Assembly: GCF_007993045.1 (NCBI RefSeq)
Contig: NZ_VOOR01000028.1
Coordinates: 1 to 64,000 of the forward strand
Direction: 5' to 3'
DNA: 64,000 nt
Source: Phaeodactylibacter luteus
GTDB lineage: Bacteria > Bacteroidota > Bacteroidia > Chitinophagales > Saprospiraceae
The notes below the pieces were generated by a model that made no database searches, had not been told where the DNA came from, and saw nothing but the letters and a program-made list of their open reading frames with translations. This document shows, piece by piece, positions 47,001 to 54,515 of this stretch (positions within the stretch are counted from its first letter, which is position 1; the number at the start of each line of letters is the position of its first letter). The position numbers and the translations under genes were made by a program.

Positions 47001-47173
47001 TCTGTGACCGTGCCGGATGAGGCATCTTTGACCAAAACACTTGCACCGATGAGGGGGTCGCCGGTCTCGGCAGCAGTGACGGTGCCCGTCACGGTAATGC
47101 TTTGGGCTTGAACCTGCCCGGCACTGCACAGCACAAATAGCCATGCCAGCAGTAGTAAAGGGGAGTTCTTCAT
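44090..47173 (-). CDS. SusC/RagA-family TonB-linked outer-membrane transporter
   Basis: The 1027-residue protein has a signal peptide (LLLLAWLFVLCSAGQVQAQ). A CarboxypepD-reg domain follows (VTGTVTAAETGDPLIGASVL), then the plug with the family signature GKVAGVLINNSSGAPGAGAN and QPLFVVDGIPVDNS, then a 22-strand barrel that ends YIAALNLTF. It imports oligosaccharides or peptides with energy from TonB. No glycoside hydrolase, peptidase or regulator is next to the operon, so the substrate cannot be read from context. The start at 47173 gives the signal peptide; the open frame extends further upstream without similarity. Confidence 0.96.
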   Translation of the reverse strand: MKNSPLLLLAWLFVLCSAGQVQAQSITVTGTVTAAETGDPLIGASVLVKDASSGTVTDIDGTYSLNVPEGSVLVFSYVGYTTLEEAVGNRTVVDVALSQGQQLEEVVVTALGISREKKALGYAVQELSSDEIMETREQNVVNSLQGKVAGVLINNSSGAPGAGANIVIRGITSFGGNNQPLFVVDGIPVDNSTIAGNQLPSAGSNAVNSAEQASFTNRAADINPADIASISILKGPSATALYGIRAANGVVLITTKKGQSGRAQVSLNTSFGMEEVVKTPGYQESYREGRFGRLRFNSDGSPLRFQGFGPKVYPGQTPVFDLFGDFFETGYRQDHALSISGGTDRATYASSFSYFRHQGVTPFADWDRLTARLAGSFDVTDNLTVSGSVNYTNSGGNKPHSGDKSIMSSLSYHPLSFDVNDYINPDGSMKDFSDGIIDNPRYLAEFSSLVDDVDRTLGNISFDYNPAPWFTLTYRVGVDFYKDARIRTVPAGLDLSSQTGGFIIEEDITSRQVNSTLLATFRKDLSNDFNLEVSVGHDLNDRQLEITNVRGEDFTIPGFFHLSNTERFFVDNAKSQRRIFGVLGLIKLSAFDALYLDITGRNDWSSTLPVANRSFFYPSVSLSAVVSDLTDLPSFISFAKLRASYAQVAKDTDPYLIGSLFEADPSFPFTSPVTGNEVNGFRQRSIVGDANLRPETTTSLEFGADLRFFNNRLGLDIAWFQQNSKDQIIQVPVTNTTGFSRFVTNAGEIQNTGIEILANVTPVRTRDFSWDVSLNYSSIEGEVISIREGIEQIELFSGGATGIAYRYVPGGKVGDLYGFKHERNEDGELIIGSDGFPFIRTDTTYLVGNALPDFTAGMTNTFRWKGLSFSFLLEWRQGGDLVDMGIRNSIRNGLLDMTERRYEQVVFQGVTESGEPNTTPVEINGESLYRSYGRYNGSADVTLEDGSWFRLRRVSIGYSLPKALLGEGNFISGARISLTGNNLLINTPFRGFDPETNYFGSGSSIYGYTGLQSPGVRSYIAALNLTF

Positions 47174-47668
47174 AATTTTAAACATTTTGAGTGTAATTAA
47201 ATAGAAAGAGCTGCGAGGCCTGTTTGGCGGCCTTGAGCACAGTTTTACAATTGTACGTAGCAATGATGATATAGGAAGTAGGGCGCAACGCTGTGTGCAG
47301 GCTGCCCAATATTGCCCACCTCGCCGAAGAGCGCTGTGAGGGCCGGGCGCTTGGCAGTGCTGTACAGGCCCGTTGCGGCAAGTAACAGTGGAGGAACAAG
47401 CGCAGCGGTTAAGGCCTGCTTTTTTCTGAAAATACGGATTTGGCAATGGGGCAGGCAGGCTTTCTATATTGCCGGCTCTGCTTATGCCTTGGTGGCAAAA
47501 TACAAATAAATTGATAACATGGGCTTAACCTAGGCGGAATTCCCGCCGCGCCAAAATTGCGAATATTATTTAATCATCAATTTTGCCCACGAAACCCGGG
47601 CGCCTGTGAAATACCCTTTACCTTTGGCCAGCCCAACCCCTCTACTAACTTTATAGCTCTTGTATACT
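47174..47668. other. Divergent intergenic region between susC and mtnA
   Basis: About 490 bp. It holds the susC promoter (no exact motif found; TATTTTG near 47500 on the minus strand is close), an AT-rich inverted repeat CAAAATTG/CAATTTTG near 47553-47585, and a TACCTTTG -7 element for mtnA at 47619-47626. No gene is supported. Confidence 0.45.
47619..47626 (+). promoter_or_regulatory. Promoter -7 element upstream of mtnA
   Basis: TACCTTTG matches TAnnTTTG, 42 bp before the ATG. A convincing TTTG at about 20 bp upstream is missing. Confidence 0.4.
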
Positions 47669-48775
47669 ATGCAGATCAACGGACAACCTTACCGTACTAT
47701 ATGGGAAGACCCTGCGCAGCCTGGCGGTGTTTTTATCATCGATCAGCGGCAGCTGCCACATGAATTTAAAACAGAGCGCCTTGAAAAACTGGAAGACTTT
47801 GAGGCTGCGATCAGCGAAATGCATGTCCGTGGGGCGCCCCTCATTGGTGCTGCTGCTGCTTACGGGCTTTATGTGGCCTTGCTTCAGGTACCGGTTGGGC
47901 ATTCCTGGCCCGATTGGGCGGCCACTGCTGGGGAGCGCCTGAAAAAGACCCGGCCTACCGCAGTCAATTTAGCCTATGCTATTGACCGGGCGTTAAGCGC
48001 ACTTTCTGCATCGGCTTCCATAGAACAAGCACAGGAGGTGGCTCATCGCATCGCAGTAGCGGTAACAGAGGAGAGCGTAAGCCACTGTAAAGCCATTGGC
48101 GATTTTGGCCTGCCGCTGATTGAGGCCCTCAGTGCTGAGAAGAAGGGGGCTCCGGTACAGATATTGACTCATTGCAATGCTGGATGGATGGCCTGTATCG
48201 ACTACGGTACGGCAACGGCGCCCATCTATGCTGCCCATGATGCAGGCATCCCGGTACACGTGTGGGTAGACGAGACCCGCCCCCGCAATCAGGGGGCCAG
48301 GATTACCGCTTTCGAGCTGGCAGAACATGGCGTCCCCCACACGGTCATTACGGATAATGCGGGCGGCCACCTTATGCAGCACCGCAGGGTGGACATGGTC
48401 ATTGTAGGCAGCGACCGGACGTCCCGGACGGGCGATGTAGCTAATAAAATAGGGACCTACCTCAAAGCCCTCGCTGCGCACGATAACGGGGTGCCGTTTT
48501 ATGTGGCCCTGCCTTCTTCCACTTTCGATTTTACGATTACAGACGGCATAGGGCAAATCCCAATTGAGGAGCGCAGCGGCGATGAGGTGCGTTATATACA
48601 AGGCCTGCACCAAGGCGAGGTCAAAAGCGTACTGCTTACGCCACCCCAAAGCCCAGCGGTTAACTTTGCATTTGACGTGACCCCTGCCCGCCTCGTCACT
48701 GCCCTTATTACAGAGCGGGGCATTTGTGAGGCTTCCGAGGAGGGGGTTCTACAGCTTTTCCCCGAATACCGATAG
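47669..48775 (+). CDS. mtnA: Methylthioribose-1-phosphate isomerase
   Basis: The 368-residue protein isomerises 5-methylthioribose 1-phosphate to methylthioribulose 1-phosphate in the methionine salvage pathway. It shows MHVRGAPLIGAAAAYGLYVA, RPTAVNLAYAIDRAL, the catalytic cysteine in ILTHCNAGWMACIDYGTA, and the catalytic aspartate in VIVGSDRTSRTGDVANKIGT. The ATG at 47669 (MQINGQPYRTIWED) is the family start; a TTG 9 bp earlier is less likely. It ends 3 bp before the convergent hisIE stop. No other salvage gene is adjacent. Confidence 0.95.
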   Translation: MQINGQPYRTIWEDPAQPGGVFIIDQRQLPHEFKTERLEKLEDFEAAISEMHVRGAPLIGAAAAYGLYVALLQVPVGHSWPDWAATAGERLKKTRPTAVNLAYAIDRALSALSASASIEQAQEVAHRIAVAVTEESVSHCKAIGDFGLPLIEALSAEKKGAPVQILTHCNAGWMACIDYGTATAPIYAAHDAGIPVHVWVDETRPRNQGARITAFELAEHGVPHTVITDNAGGHLMQHRRVDMVIVGSDRTSRTGDVANKIGTYLKALAAHDNGVPFYVALPSSTFDFTITDGIGQIPIEERSGDEVRYIQGLHQGEVKSVLLTPPQSPAVNFAFDVTPARLVTALITERGICEASEEGVLQLFPEYR

Positions 48776-48778
48776 CCT

Positions 48779-49381
48779 TTACCGATGGCGCTCCTCCAAA
48801 ATGCGGAGTACATCTTCCAGCGCATACCCTTTAGCCGTGAGCAGTACAAGATAGTGGTACATAAGGTCCGCTGCTTCATTGAGGAAGAGCTGTTCGTTGT
48901 CGTCTTTGGCTTCTATGACCAGCTCTACGGCTTCTTCGCCTACCTTTTGGGCTACTTTGTTGATGCCTCTCGCCAAGAGCCGAGCAGTATAAGACTGCTC
49001 GGGGTCCCCGTTTTTACGAGATTGGATGGTATGCTGCAGGTGGCCGATAAAGCCTGCCTGCCGGTTTTGTTCCCCCCAGCAGGTATCAGTGCCAGTATGG
49101 CAGACCGGCCCGTCCGGCCTTGCACGGACAAGTAGGGTGTCCTTGTCGCAGTCGGCTTTGATATCTACGAGCTGAAGCGTATGGCCAGAAGTTTCCCCCT
49201 TAGTCCACAGTCTTTCTTTGCTGCGGCTGTAGAAAGTGACCAGCCCGCTTTCAAGGGTTTTGGAAAGAGCGGCGTCGTTCATATAGCCGAGCATGAGCAC
49301 TTGCCCGGTAGCCGCATCTTGTATGATCGCAGGGGCCAGCCCATCCCCCTTGCTGAAGTCTATATTGAGTTTATGCTGCAT
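48779..49381 (-). CDS. hisIE: Bifunctional phosphoribosyl-AMP cyclohydrolase / phosphoribosyl-ATP pyrophosphatase
   Basis: The 200-residue protein carries two histidine-biosynthesis steps. The HisI part (about 1-110) has VLMLGYMNDAAL, TKGETSGHTL and the metal ligands in KADCDKD and CHTGTDTCW. The HisE part (about 115-200) has SYTARLLARGINKVAQKVGE and EAADLMYHYLVLL. It is 32 bp downstream of hisF, on the same strand, and ends the his gene block. Confidence 0.96.
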   Translation of the reverse strand: MQHKLNIDFSKGDGLAPAIIQDAATGQVLMLGYMNDAALSKTLESGLVTFYSRSKERLWTKGETSGHTLQLVDIKADCDKDTLLVRARPDGPVCHTGTDTCWGEQNRQAGFIGHLQHTIQSRKNGDPEQSYTARLLARGINKVAQKVGEEAVELVIEAKDDNEQLFLNEAADLMYHYLVLLTAKGYALEDVLRILEERHR

Positions 49382-49413
49382 AGCGGTTTTTTAGTTTTTT
49401 TGGACAATCAGGC

Positions 49414-50169
49414 TTACAGCCTCATAGTGACCCCTTTGCCTTGCAGATAGTGCTTGAGCTCACTGATGCTGATTTCGCGGAAGTGGAATATGCTTGCTGC
49501 TAGCCCGGCATCTGCCTTGCCTTTAGTGAAAACTTCGTGAAAATGGGACATCTCGCCCGCCCCGCCTGAGGCAATGACGGGTATAGAAACGGTATCAGAT
49601 ACCGCTGCGGTGATTTCATTGGCAAAACCGTTTTTGGTCCCGTCATGATCCATCGAAGTGAAGAGGATCTCGCCGGCGCCCCGGTTTTCGGCTTCTTTTA
49701 CCCAGTCGAGCAGCCGGATATCCGTCTTTAGCCGGCCGCCATTGAGGTGGACGAGCCACTCTCCCCCTACTTGCCTGGCATCCACCGCGACGACCACAAA
49801 CTGGCTGCCGAACCCTTTGGCAAGGTCTTCGATCAGTTGGGGGGTGCGCACAGCAGCTGAGTTGACGGAAATCTTGTCTGCTCCTGCATTGAGCAGCACC
49901 TCTACATCCTGCATGGAGCGTATGCCTCCCCCAATGGTAAAAGGGATGCTCAGATGGGCTGCGATATCCTTGGCGAGGGCAGCCAGGGTCTTCCGCTTTT
50001 CGTGGGTGGCGGTAATGTCGAGGAAAACGAGCTCATCTGCTCCTTGTTCACTGTAAAGCGCCCCCAGCTCTACCGGATCGCCCGCATCGCGGAGGTTGAC
50101 AAAGTTGACCCCCTTAACGGTGCGCCCGTCTTTTATATCGAGGCAGGGGATGATACGTTTTGCTAGCAT
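49414..50169 (-). CDS. hisF: Imidazole glycerol phosphate synthase cyclase subunit
   Basis: The 251-residue TIM-barrel protein starts [20 protein letters not shown] with the catalytic Asp in [36 protein letters not shown] (second Asp) and [12 protein letters not shown] are the phosphate-binding and catalytic loops. It closes the imidazole ring with ammonia from HisH, which is not in the window. The other his genes are elsewhere, so this is a tail fragment of the pathway. Confidence 0.97.
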   Translation of the reverse strand: MLAKRIIPCLDIKDGRTVKGVNFVNLRDAGDPVELGALYSEQGADELVFLDITATHEKRKTLAALAKDIAAHLSIPFTIGGGIRSMQDVEVLLNAGADKISVNSAAVRTPQLIEDLAKGFGSQFVVVAVDARQVGGEWLVHLNGGRLKTDIRLLDWVKEAENRGAGEILFTSMDHDGTKNGFANEITAAVSDTVSIPVIASGGAGEMSHFHEVFTKGKADAGLAASIFHFREISISELKHYLQGKGVTMRL

Positions 50170-50418
50170 TGCAATGTGTATTCTGATGTAGGCAACTGCC
50201 TGTTTTCGCCTAGAACAACTTTGAGGGGCGCAAAGAGTTGCCCTGCACTCCCCCTTTTCGAACATATAGTCCGATAACTTAGGATCCAAAACCTTGAGTT
50301 ATCAGGCTATAAACAGGCCGATCGGCCAGCATAGGCCTGCAAAGGTAAGCAAAGCACAGTTTTGGGCGCAGAAGTAGCGGCGAATTAACCCCACCGCCAG
50401 ATAAGAGGCATGTGCAAA

Positions 50419-50585
50419 TCTAGCTACTTTTTTGGGGGCTCCCTCTGCCTATCGGCATGAGGGCGCTATGCTGCGGGGCTCGCTCCTCGCTCGGCCCTAT
50501 CGGGCTTGCCACCCCTTCGCAGCGCTAGCCCGGCCCCATCATGAATCAGAGAAGGCCCAGACACTTGCGATATTTTGGTTTAGGC
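50419..50585 (+). repeat. Intergenic repeat family A, copy 5 (diverged)
   Basis: A forward copy with GGGGGCTCCCTCTGCC, GCGCTATGCTGCGGGGCTCG, CTCGGCCCTATCGGGCTTGC, CACCCCTTCGCAGCGCTAG and ATATTTTGGTTTAGGCCC. The hairpin arm and the distal third differ from the reference more than in other copies. Confidence 0.8.
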
Positions 50586-50840
50586 CCAAGGGGGCCGCCC
50601 TCCTGCTTGCAGCCAAGGCATTTTGCAGGACTGTGTTGGGCTTTCTGAACTTAGGATTAGGGTGTAGCCAACGCTACAGCCCGTCGTGTACCGGTAGCCT
50701 ACGCGTCCCGACGAGCACAGCGCAGAGCTTAGGGGCACCTAGCTGGCAAGTTCGGGCTTCATTCCACTCCGCTTTGCGTTTGTTTGGAGTATTTCTTTAT
50801 GAAAATCAAGGGCTATAGCTGATTGCTGTGCCAGTATGGA

Positions 50841-51191
50841 CAGCAGGGCCTTAGCAAAGACGCTACATTTGAGTTTAGCGGGCTAAATGAAAATTTATAG
50901 TCCGCCAACCCAAGATTTGTGATTTTTGACTTACCCTTTTTCCACCTTGCTGCGCCTGCTTGCGCACCGCAGGCAAGTTGAAAAGCCTCGCCGACTTTAT
51001 CGTGGGGGCCCTTTTCCCTACGCTTTGTGTAGGTACCGCCTGCGTTTTTTGCCCTGCGAGCTAAAAAATGGCTTCGCCATTATTTCTCACACCACGCAAT
51101 AGACGTGGAGCGAAGTCCTGAGTTGTTGGGCTATAGCAATAACCCCAGGTTTATAAAGCATTGCTTTTCAATAGCAACGAACTCCGAACAC
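50841..51191 (+). repeat. Intergenic repeat family B, long copy with internal insertion
   Basis: The ends (CAGCAGGGCCTTAGC, GAGTTTAGCGGGCTAAATGA at the left; TTTATAAAGCATTGC, CAATAGCAACGAACTCCGAA at the right) match the short copy at 34229-34342. Between them is about 250 bp absent from that copy, with several small inverted repeats (GCCTGCTTGCGCACCGCAGG, AATGGCTTCGCCATT). The DNA from 50586 to 50840 also has short palindromes but no gene I can support. Confidence 0.5.
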
Positions 51192-51290
51192 GCTCTAAAT
51201 GCCCAAGGGTTTGAGGCATTGCCCACTAGCCCCTGCCATTTTGGTGTAAAGGCGCTACCAGCCATCCAGAATCAGTTACACTGCACAAGC

Positions 51291-52706
51291 CTAGGCAGGC
51301 CTGCCCTCAGCCATAAGGCAGCCCATAGCGCTTTCGTTCTGCTCTTCAGGCGCAAAGGGCACACTGAGCAGCCGCCAGTCAAAGGCCCAGGCCTCGCCCA
51401 AGAAACCTGCGGCCTCGGCTTCTTCTGCTTTGTCTGCCTGTTTGAGCAGGGCATGCCCTATTGCACATTCGAGGCACCGGCTTTTATTGCAGTATTGCTG
51501 CTTGAGGTGGAGCAGCCCTTGGGAATGGAAAGCACTGCAAGGGCTCAGCCCTGTAGCGGACCACCGGCTGATGATGTTGTTCGCTTCCGGTTCAAGCTCC
51601 TCCATCAGGCGCAGCGCAAGCGTCGATGCTTTTTCTCCCCCCTGCCGTTGCCCGTAGAGGAACAGCAAAGGTGCAATGGCATTGATGATGATCAGGCGTA
51701 TGGCTTGTTCGCCCAATCTGCGCGGCGGGCGTACCGCTTTTTTGCCAAAGGTATAGTGGGACCGCCAATAATTGGACAGCTTTACCTCAAAGAGGTTGGC
51801 GAGTTCCGGGAGGCTGCGGGCTGCTGCGATTTTGCTGAACAGGCCAGTTTGCCGGAATACCAGCGTAGCCAGTTGTGCAATGCGGAAAGCCGGGAAATTA
51901 GCAGGGCGAAGGCGTAGGTACTTCCAGGTTGTGGGCGGGAGGGGCTGCAGCCCATGCTTCCGCTGCAAAAACCTGTACTCCTGTTGTAACCTTTGGGGAT
52001 ATTCCTCCTCGAAATCCCCGTCTAGGAGGCCAGACTGCCCGAATAGCAGGGCTTCCACTTGGAATAAGCTGTTCCTGTATTTCCGGATTAAAGACAGGGG
52101 CGTCCTTTCTGCCAGCATCTGCATCGGTTCTGCATTGACTTTGCCCCCGAGCGACCGGGACAAGAACTGAAAGCAGACCTCCTCCCAGTCCCATTCTTGT
52201 AGTTGCAGGGCTTCAGCCATTTGATCAGCTTTAGTTTGCAGGCGCTCAGTTGCCATCCGGTCTAGCCAAAGCGAGCGGGTAAGCTCATCGGCTTCGCTCA
52301 GCCGCTCGGCACAGGGCACCCAGCTTTCGGTATGTATCAGCCGTTCATAGTGTACAGCCAGCCTACGGCTGATGCGGTTTTTCATTTCAAGGCAAGGGAT
52401 AGGGCTGCCCCCTGCTCTGTGGACCGGCAGGTCATCTTCGTAGACGACATGCAAAATGACGTTGTCGTAGGCGGGGTCGTGCTGATGGCCGTGCTTCTGC
52501 CAATCGGAGCTGCGGAGGTGCATTTCCACCTGCCCTGCCCAAACGGTATCTCCTATCTTGATACGGGCTAGCAAGAAATCGGGGCCCGCATCGTTGTTGA
52601 GGTGGCCAGGGTGCAGGATCTCTATGGGCTCCCCCTTTGTGGTAGCTAGGTTTTCGGAGGAGAACCGCCGGGTGCGCCATGCATAATGGAGCAGTTGCTC
52701 TTTCAT
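51291..52706 (-). CDS. DUF2851 family protein
   Basis: The 471-residue protein begins MKEQLLHYAWRTRRFSSENL and has HLNNDAGPDFLLARIKIGDT, VWAGQVEMHLRSSDWQKHGH and DPAYDNVILHVVYEDD, the conserved pattern of DUF2851. The motifs with D, E and H in a beta context recall a nuclease-like active site (GPDF, GQVEMH), but no activity is established. A C-terminal cysteine pair sits in NKSRCLECAIG. No signal peptide is seen. The gene is isolated, with repeats on its 3' side. Confidence 0.85.
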   Translation of the reverse strand: MKEQLLHYAWRTRRFSSENLATTKGEPIEILHPGHLNNDAGPDFLLARIKIGDTVWAGQVEMHLRSSDWQKHGHQHDPAYDNVILHVVYEDDLPVHRAGGSPIPCLEMKNRISRRLAVHYERLIHTESWVPCAERLSEADELTRSLWLDRMATERLQTKADQMAEALQLQEWDWEEVCFQFLSRSLGGKVNAEPMQMLAERTPLSLIRKYRNSLFQVEALLFGQSGLLDGDFEEEYPQRLQQEYRFLQRKHGLQPLPPTTWKYLRLRPANFPAFRIAQLATLVFRQTGLFSKIAAARSLPELANLFEVKLSNYWRSHYTFGKKAVRPPRRLGEQAIRLIIINAIAPLLFLYGQRQGGEKASTLALRLMEELEPEANNIISRWSATGLSPCSAFHSQGLLHLKQQYCNKSRCLECAIGHALLKQADKAEEAEAAGFLGEAWAFDWRLLSVPFAPEEQNESAMGCLMAEGRPA

Positions 52707-53107
52707 GAGGTAGTGGGTTTTAGGTGATGAAAAAGCGGGACACATTTTCTCCTTGCCAAGAGCCGTGAGCACTCCGAGCATGCTAAGAGCTGCTTTGGAC
52801 AGGGAGTTGAGCGTAATAAGGCGGGAAATAAATCTCTAGGAAGGGCTCCAAGAGGTTTGACGTGCAAGAACTTCAAAAATAAGCAGAAATAATGATGGAG
52901 TCAAGAGGGCAGGGCTATTTTGGCTCACGGTTGGATGCATTGTTGATGGCTTGGCCATTTTGCAGCTGGGCCGCCAGATGGCCAAGCTTGCGTTGTTATT
53001 GCCCTGGCGTGCCCGCAATTAGCCGCTTGAATGTGCGCTAAGCCTTTGGCTGTTGTGCTTTTGCAGAGGGAGGGCGCTAATGGTTGCTTTCAACTTTTGC
53101 GCAGCAT
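52707..53107. other. Intergenic region between DUF2851 and membrane-protein genes
   Basis: About 400 bp with no supported gene. A perfect 10-bp inverted repeat, GCTTGGCCAT/ATGGCCAAGC at 52949-52958 and 52978-52987, with a 19-nt loop that can pair further (CTGG/CCAG), could form an RNA hairpin. It lacks a T-run, so a terminator call is not justified. Confidence 0.4.
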
Positions 53108-53464
53108 TTAGATGTCCCAGAAAGAGCGAGGACGGCGCATGACCACACAGGTATCGCGGATGGTATTCCAAAAATAGGCTAGGGCTGTGGCTGCGGCACC
53201 TAGGCCGAGCCATGCCCATCCCAGCCAGGGGGAGAGGGCTGTGCCCAGCGCAAGCAGCCCGAAGAGGTAAAGGTAAGGCTGACGCCCTTGGTAGTGGCAA
53301 CCGACAACCAGCTGAAATGCACTGCCGGCCTGCCAAAGTGCGAGCAGGCCTAGCGCGAGCAGGCCCCAAGGCCATAGCAGTCCTGTAAGCGCGATGATGC
53401 TGAACCCTGCTACAATAGCAGATTGCCCGATAAGGTCTATTTTCATCCTGTTTTCGCTGATCAT
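53108..53464 (-). CDS. Small four-helix membrane protein (paralogue of next gene)
   Basis: The 118-residue hydrophobic protein has four predicted membrane helices: SAIVAGFSIIALTGLLWPWG, LLALGLLALWQAGSAFQLVV, YLYLFGLLALGTALSPWLG and AWLGLGAAATALAYFW. It aligns end to end with the protein encoded at 53515-53916 (GQ start, WQ in helix 2, aromatic end of helix 4). I do not recognise a family. An internal ATG at 53446 (MKIDLIGQ) fits the paralogue better as a start. Confidence 0.65.
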   Translation of the reverse strand: MISENRMKIDLIGQSAIVAGFSIIALTGLLWPWGLLALGLLALWQAGSAFQLVVGCHYQGRQPYLYLFGLLALGTALSPWLGWAWLGLGAAATALAYFWNTIRDTCVVMRRPRSFWDI

Positions 53465-53514
53465 TTCACGTCGTTTTTAGAGGTGTGTGCGAAGCTTTGT
53501 TTTTTGGGCGAATG

Positions 53515-53916
53515 CTAAACAAAAGCAGAGGCCAGATGAACAGCTCCCCGCTCCTTGTAGTCTTGCACCGATCGGTAGCTGTACCAGCATGCACCGGTCA
53601 ATGGCGGCAGGCAGGCGAGCAAAGGCAATGCTGTCTCATAAGAAGGGCCGGCCAGGGGGAATGCCTGGAAGGCTGCCGGAAGGAGCAGGCAGTAGCCAAC
53701 CGCAGCAGCCATGTATGTCAAGTGCGGTTGGCTCGACCAGGCCACACCTTTGATCAGCGCGCTTGACAACTGCCAAAAGGCCAGAGGGATAGCGGTTAGG
53801 AGCCCATAAATGAAAAAAGCTTCCTGCATCAGTATGCTGGCCAGTACGCTGAATAGGATAGATGCTGTCAGTACGCATTGCCCAAGGGCATCGAGGAAGA
53901 GCAGGTGCTTTTTCAT
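53515..53916 (-). CDS. Small four-helix membrane protein
   Basis: The 133-residue protein starts MKKHLLFLDALGQCVLTASI; the chosen ATG is the one nearest the first helix. Helices: CVLTASILFSVLASILM, FIYGLLTAIPLAFWQLSSAL, YMAAAVGYCLLLPAAFQAF and ALPLLACLPPLTGACWYSY. The similarity to the neighbour 50 bp downstream suggests tandem duplication. Function unknown. Confidence 0.7.
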   Translation of the reverse strand: MKKHLLFLDALGQCVLTASILFSVLASILMQEAFFIYGLLTAIPLAFWQLSSALIKGVAWSSQPHLTYMAAAVGYCLLLPAAFQAFPLAGPSYETALPLLACLPPLTGACWYSYRSVQDYKERGAVHLASAFV

Positions 53917-54029
53917 AAGCGGCGTTTTTTGTAACAGCAAGCTCGGTATAAATTTTGATACTTTCAATAAATAATGAAAGTTTAACATTTGGCTGGCTTT
54001 CCCATCAGTGTGCTGTTTTGGTGCGCCCC

Positions 54030-54376
54030 CTCTGTGCCGGCAGGGGTAAGCCCCAATGTAGCTTAGGATGGCTCCGGCCTAGCGCTGCGAAGGGGTTTAA
54101 GAGCTGTTCGGATTTTACCCTTCGGGCTGCTCTTGCCAACTTTTGTCCTGCTCTTCGTTGTTTTTCGGTCACGTAGCTAGGCTATGTTCCCTCAAAACGC
54201 CTCGATCAGGGCAAAATTTGGCTGCGTTCGCTCCAAAAGCAAAATCTGAACAGCTCTAAGCCCGATAGGGCCGAGCGAGGAGCGAGCCCCGTAGCATAGC
54301 GGCACCTGCCCTTGTGGCAGGGGCAGGCCCCTATCCTTGCGGAGGGGGCAGGCCTAAAGAAAGGGAAGTCTAGTTG
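54030..54376 (-). repeat. Intergenic repeat family A, copy 6 (interrupted)
   Basis: A reverse copy split by a 158-bp element at 54100-54257. Left part: GGCCTAGCGCTGCGAAGGGG. Right part: AAGCCCGATAGGGCCGAGCG, AGCGAGCCCCGTAGCATAGC, GGCACCTGCC. Like the copy at 1344 it has the extra CCCCTATCCTTGCGGAGGGG segment, so those two form a subfamily. Confidence 0.85.
54100..54257. mobile_element. MITE-like element 1, nested in a family A repeat
   Basis: The 158-bp segment is bounded by AGAGCTGTTCGGATTTT (54100-54116) and AAAATCTGAACAGCTCT (54241-54257), inverted repeats with one mismatch in 17. It has no coding frame of note. Uninterrupted copies read GGGGTGGCAAGCCCG where it lies (33301 copy; 50419 copy reverse-complemented), so it is an insertion with loss or change of 3-4 bp at the site. 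The target duplication is not clear. Confidence 0.75.
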
Positions 54377-54515
54377 GCGCCTGCGTCTGTTATGAGGTAT
54401 GCGGCATAAGGAAACTTACAGTGCGCTGACGCGTTCTGGACAGCTACACTGCACAACGCGCCTGAACAGAGCGGCAGCCCAGCAGCGAAAGGTACGGCCT
54501 TCGAGGGGCAATGTG

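Noticed and set aside
47174-47446. N-terminal extension of SusC
   Set aside because: The signal peptide begins at 47173; upstream residues have no family support.
51105-51917. 270-codon plus-strand frame
   Set aside because: Mostly antisense to the well-supported DUF2851 gene and partly over repeat DNA.
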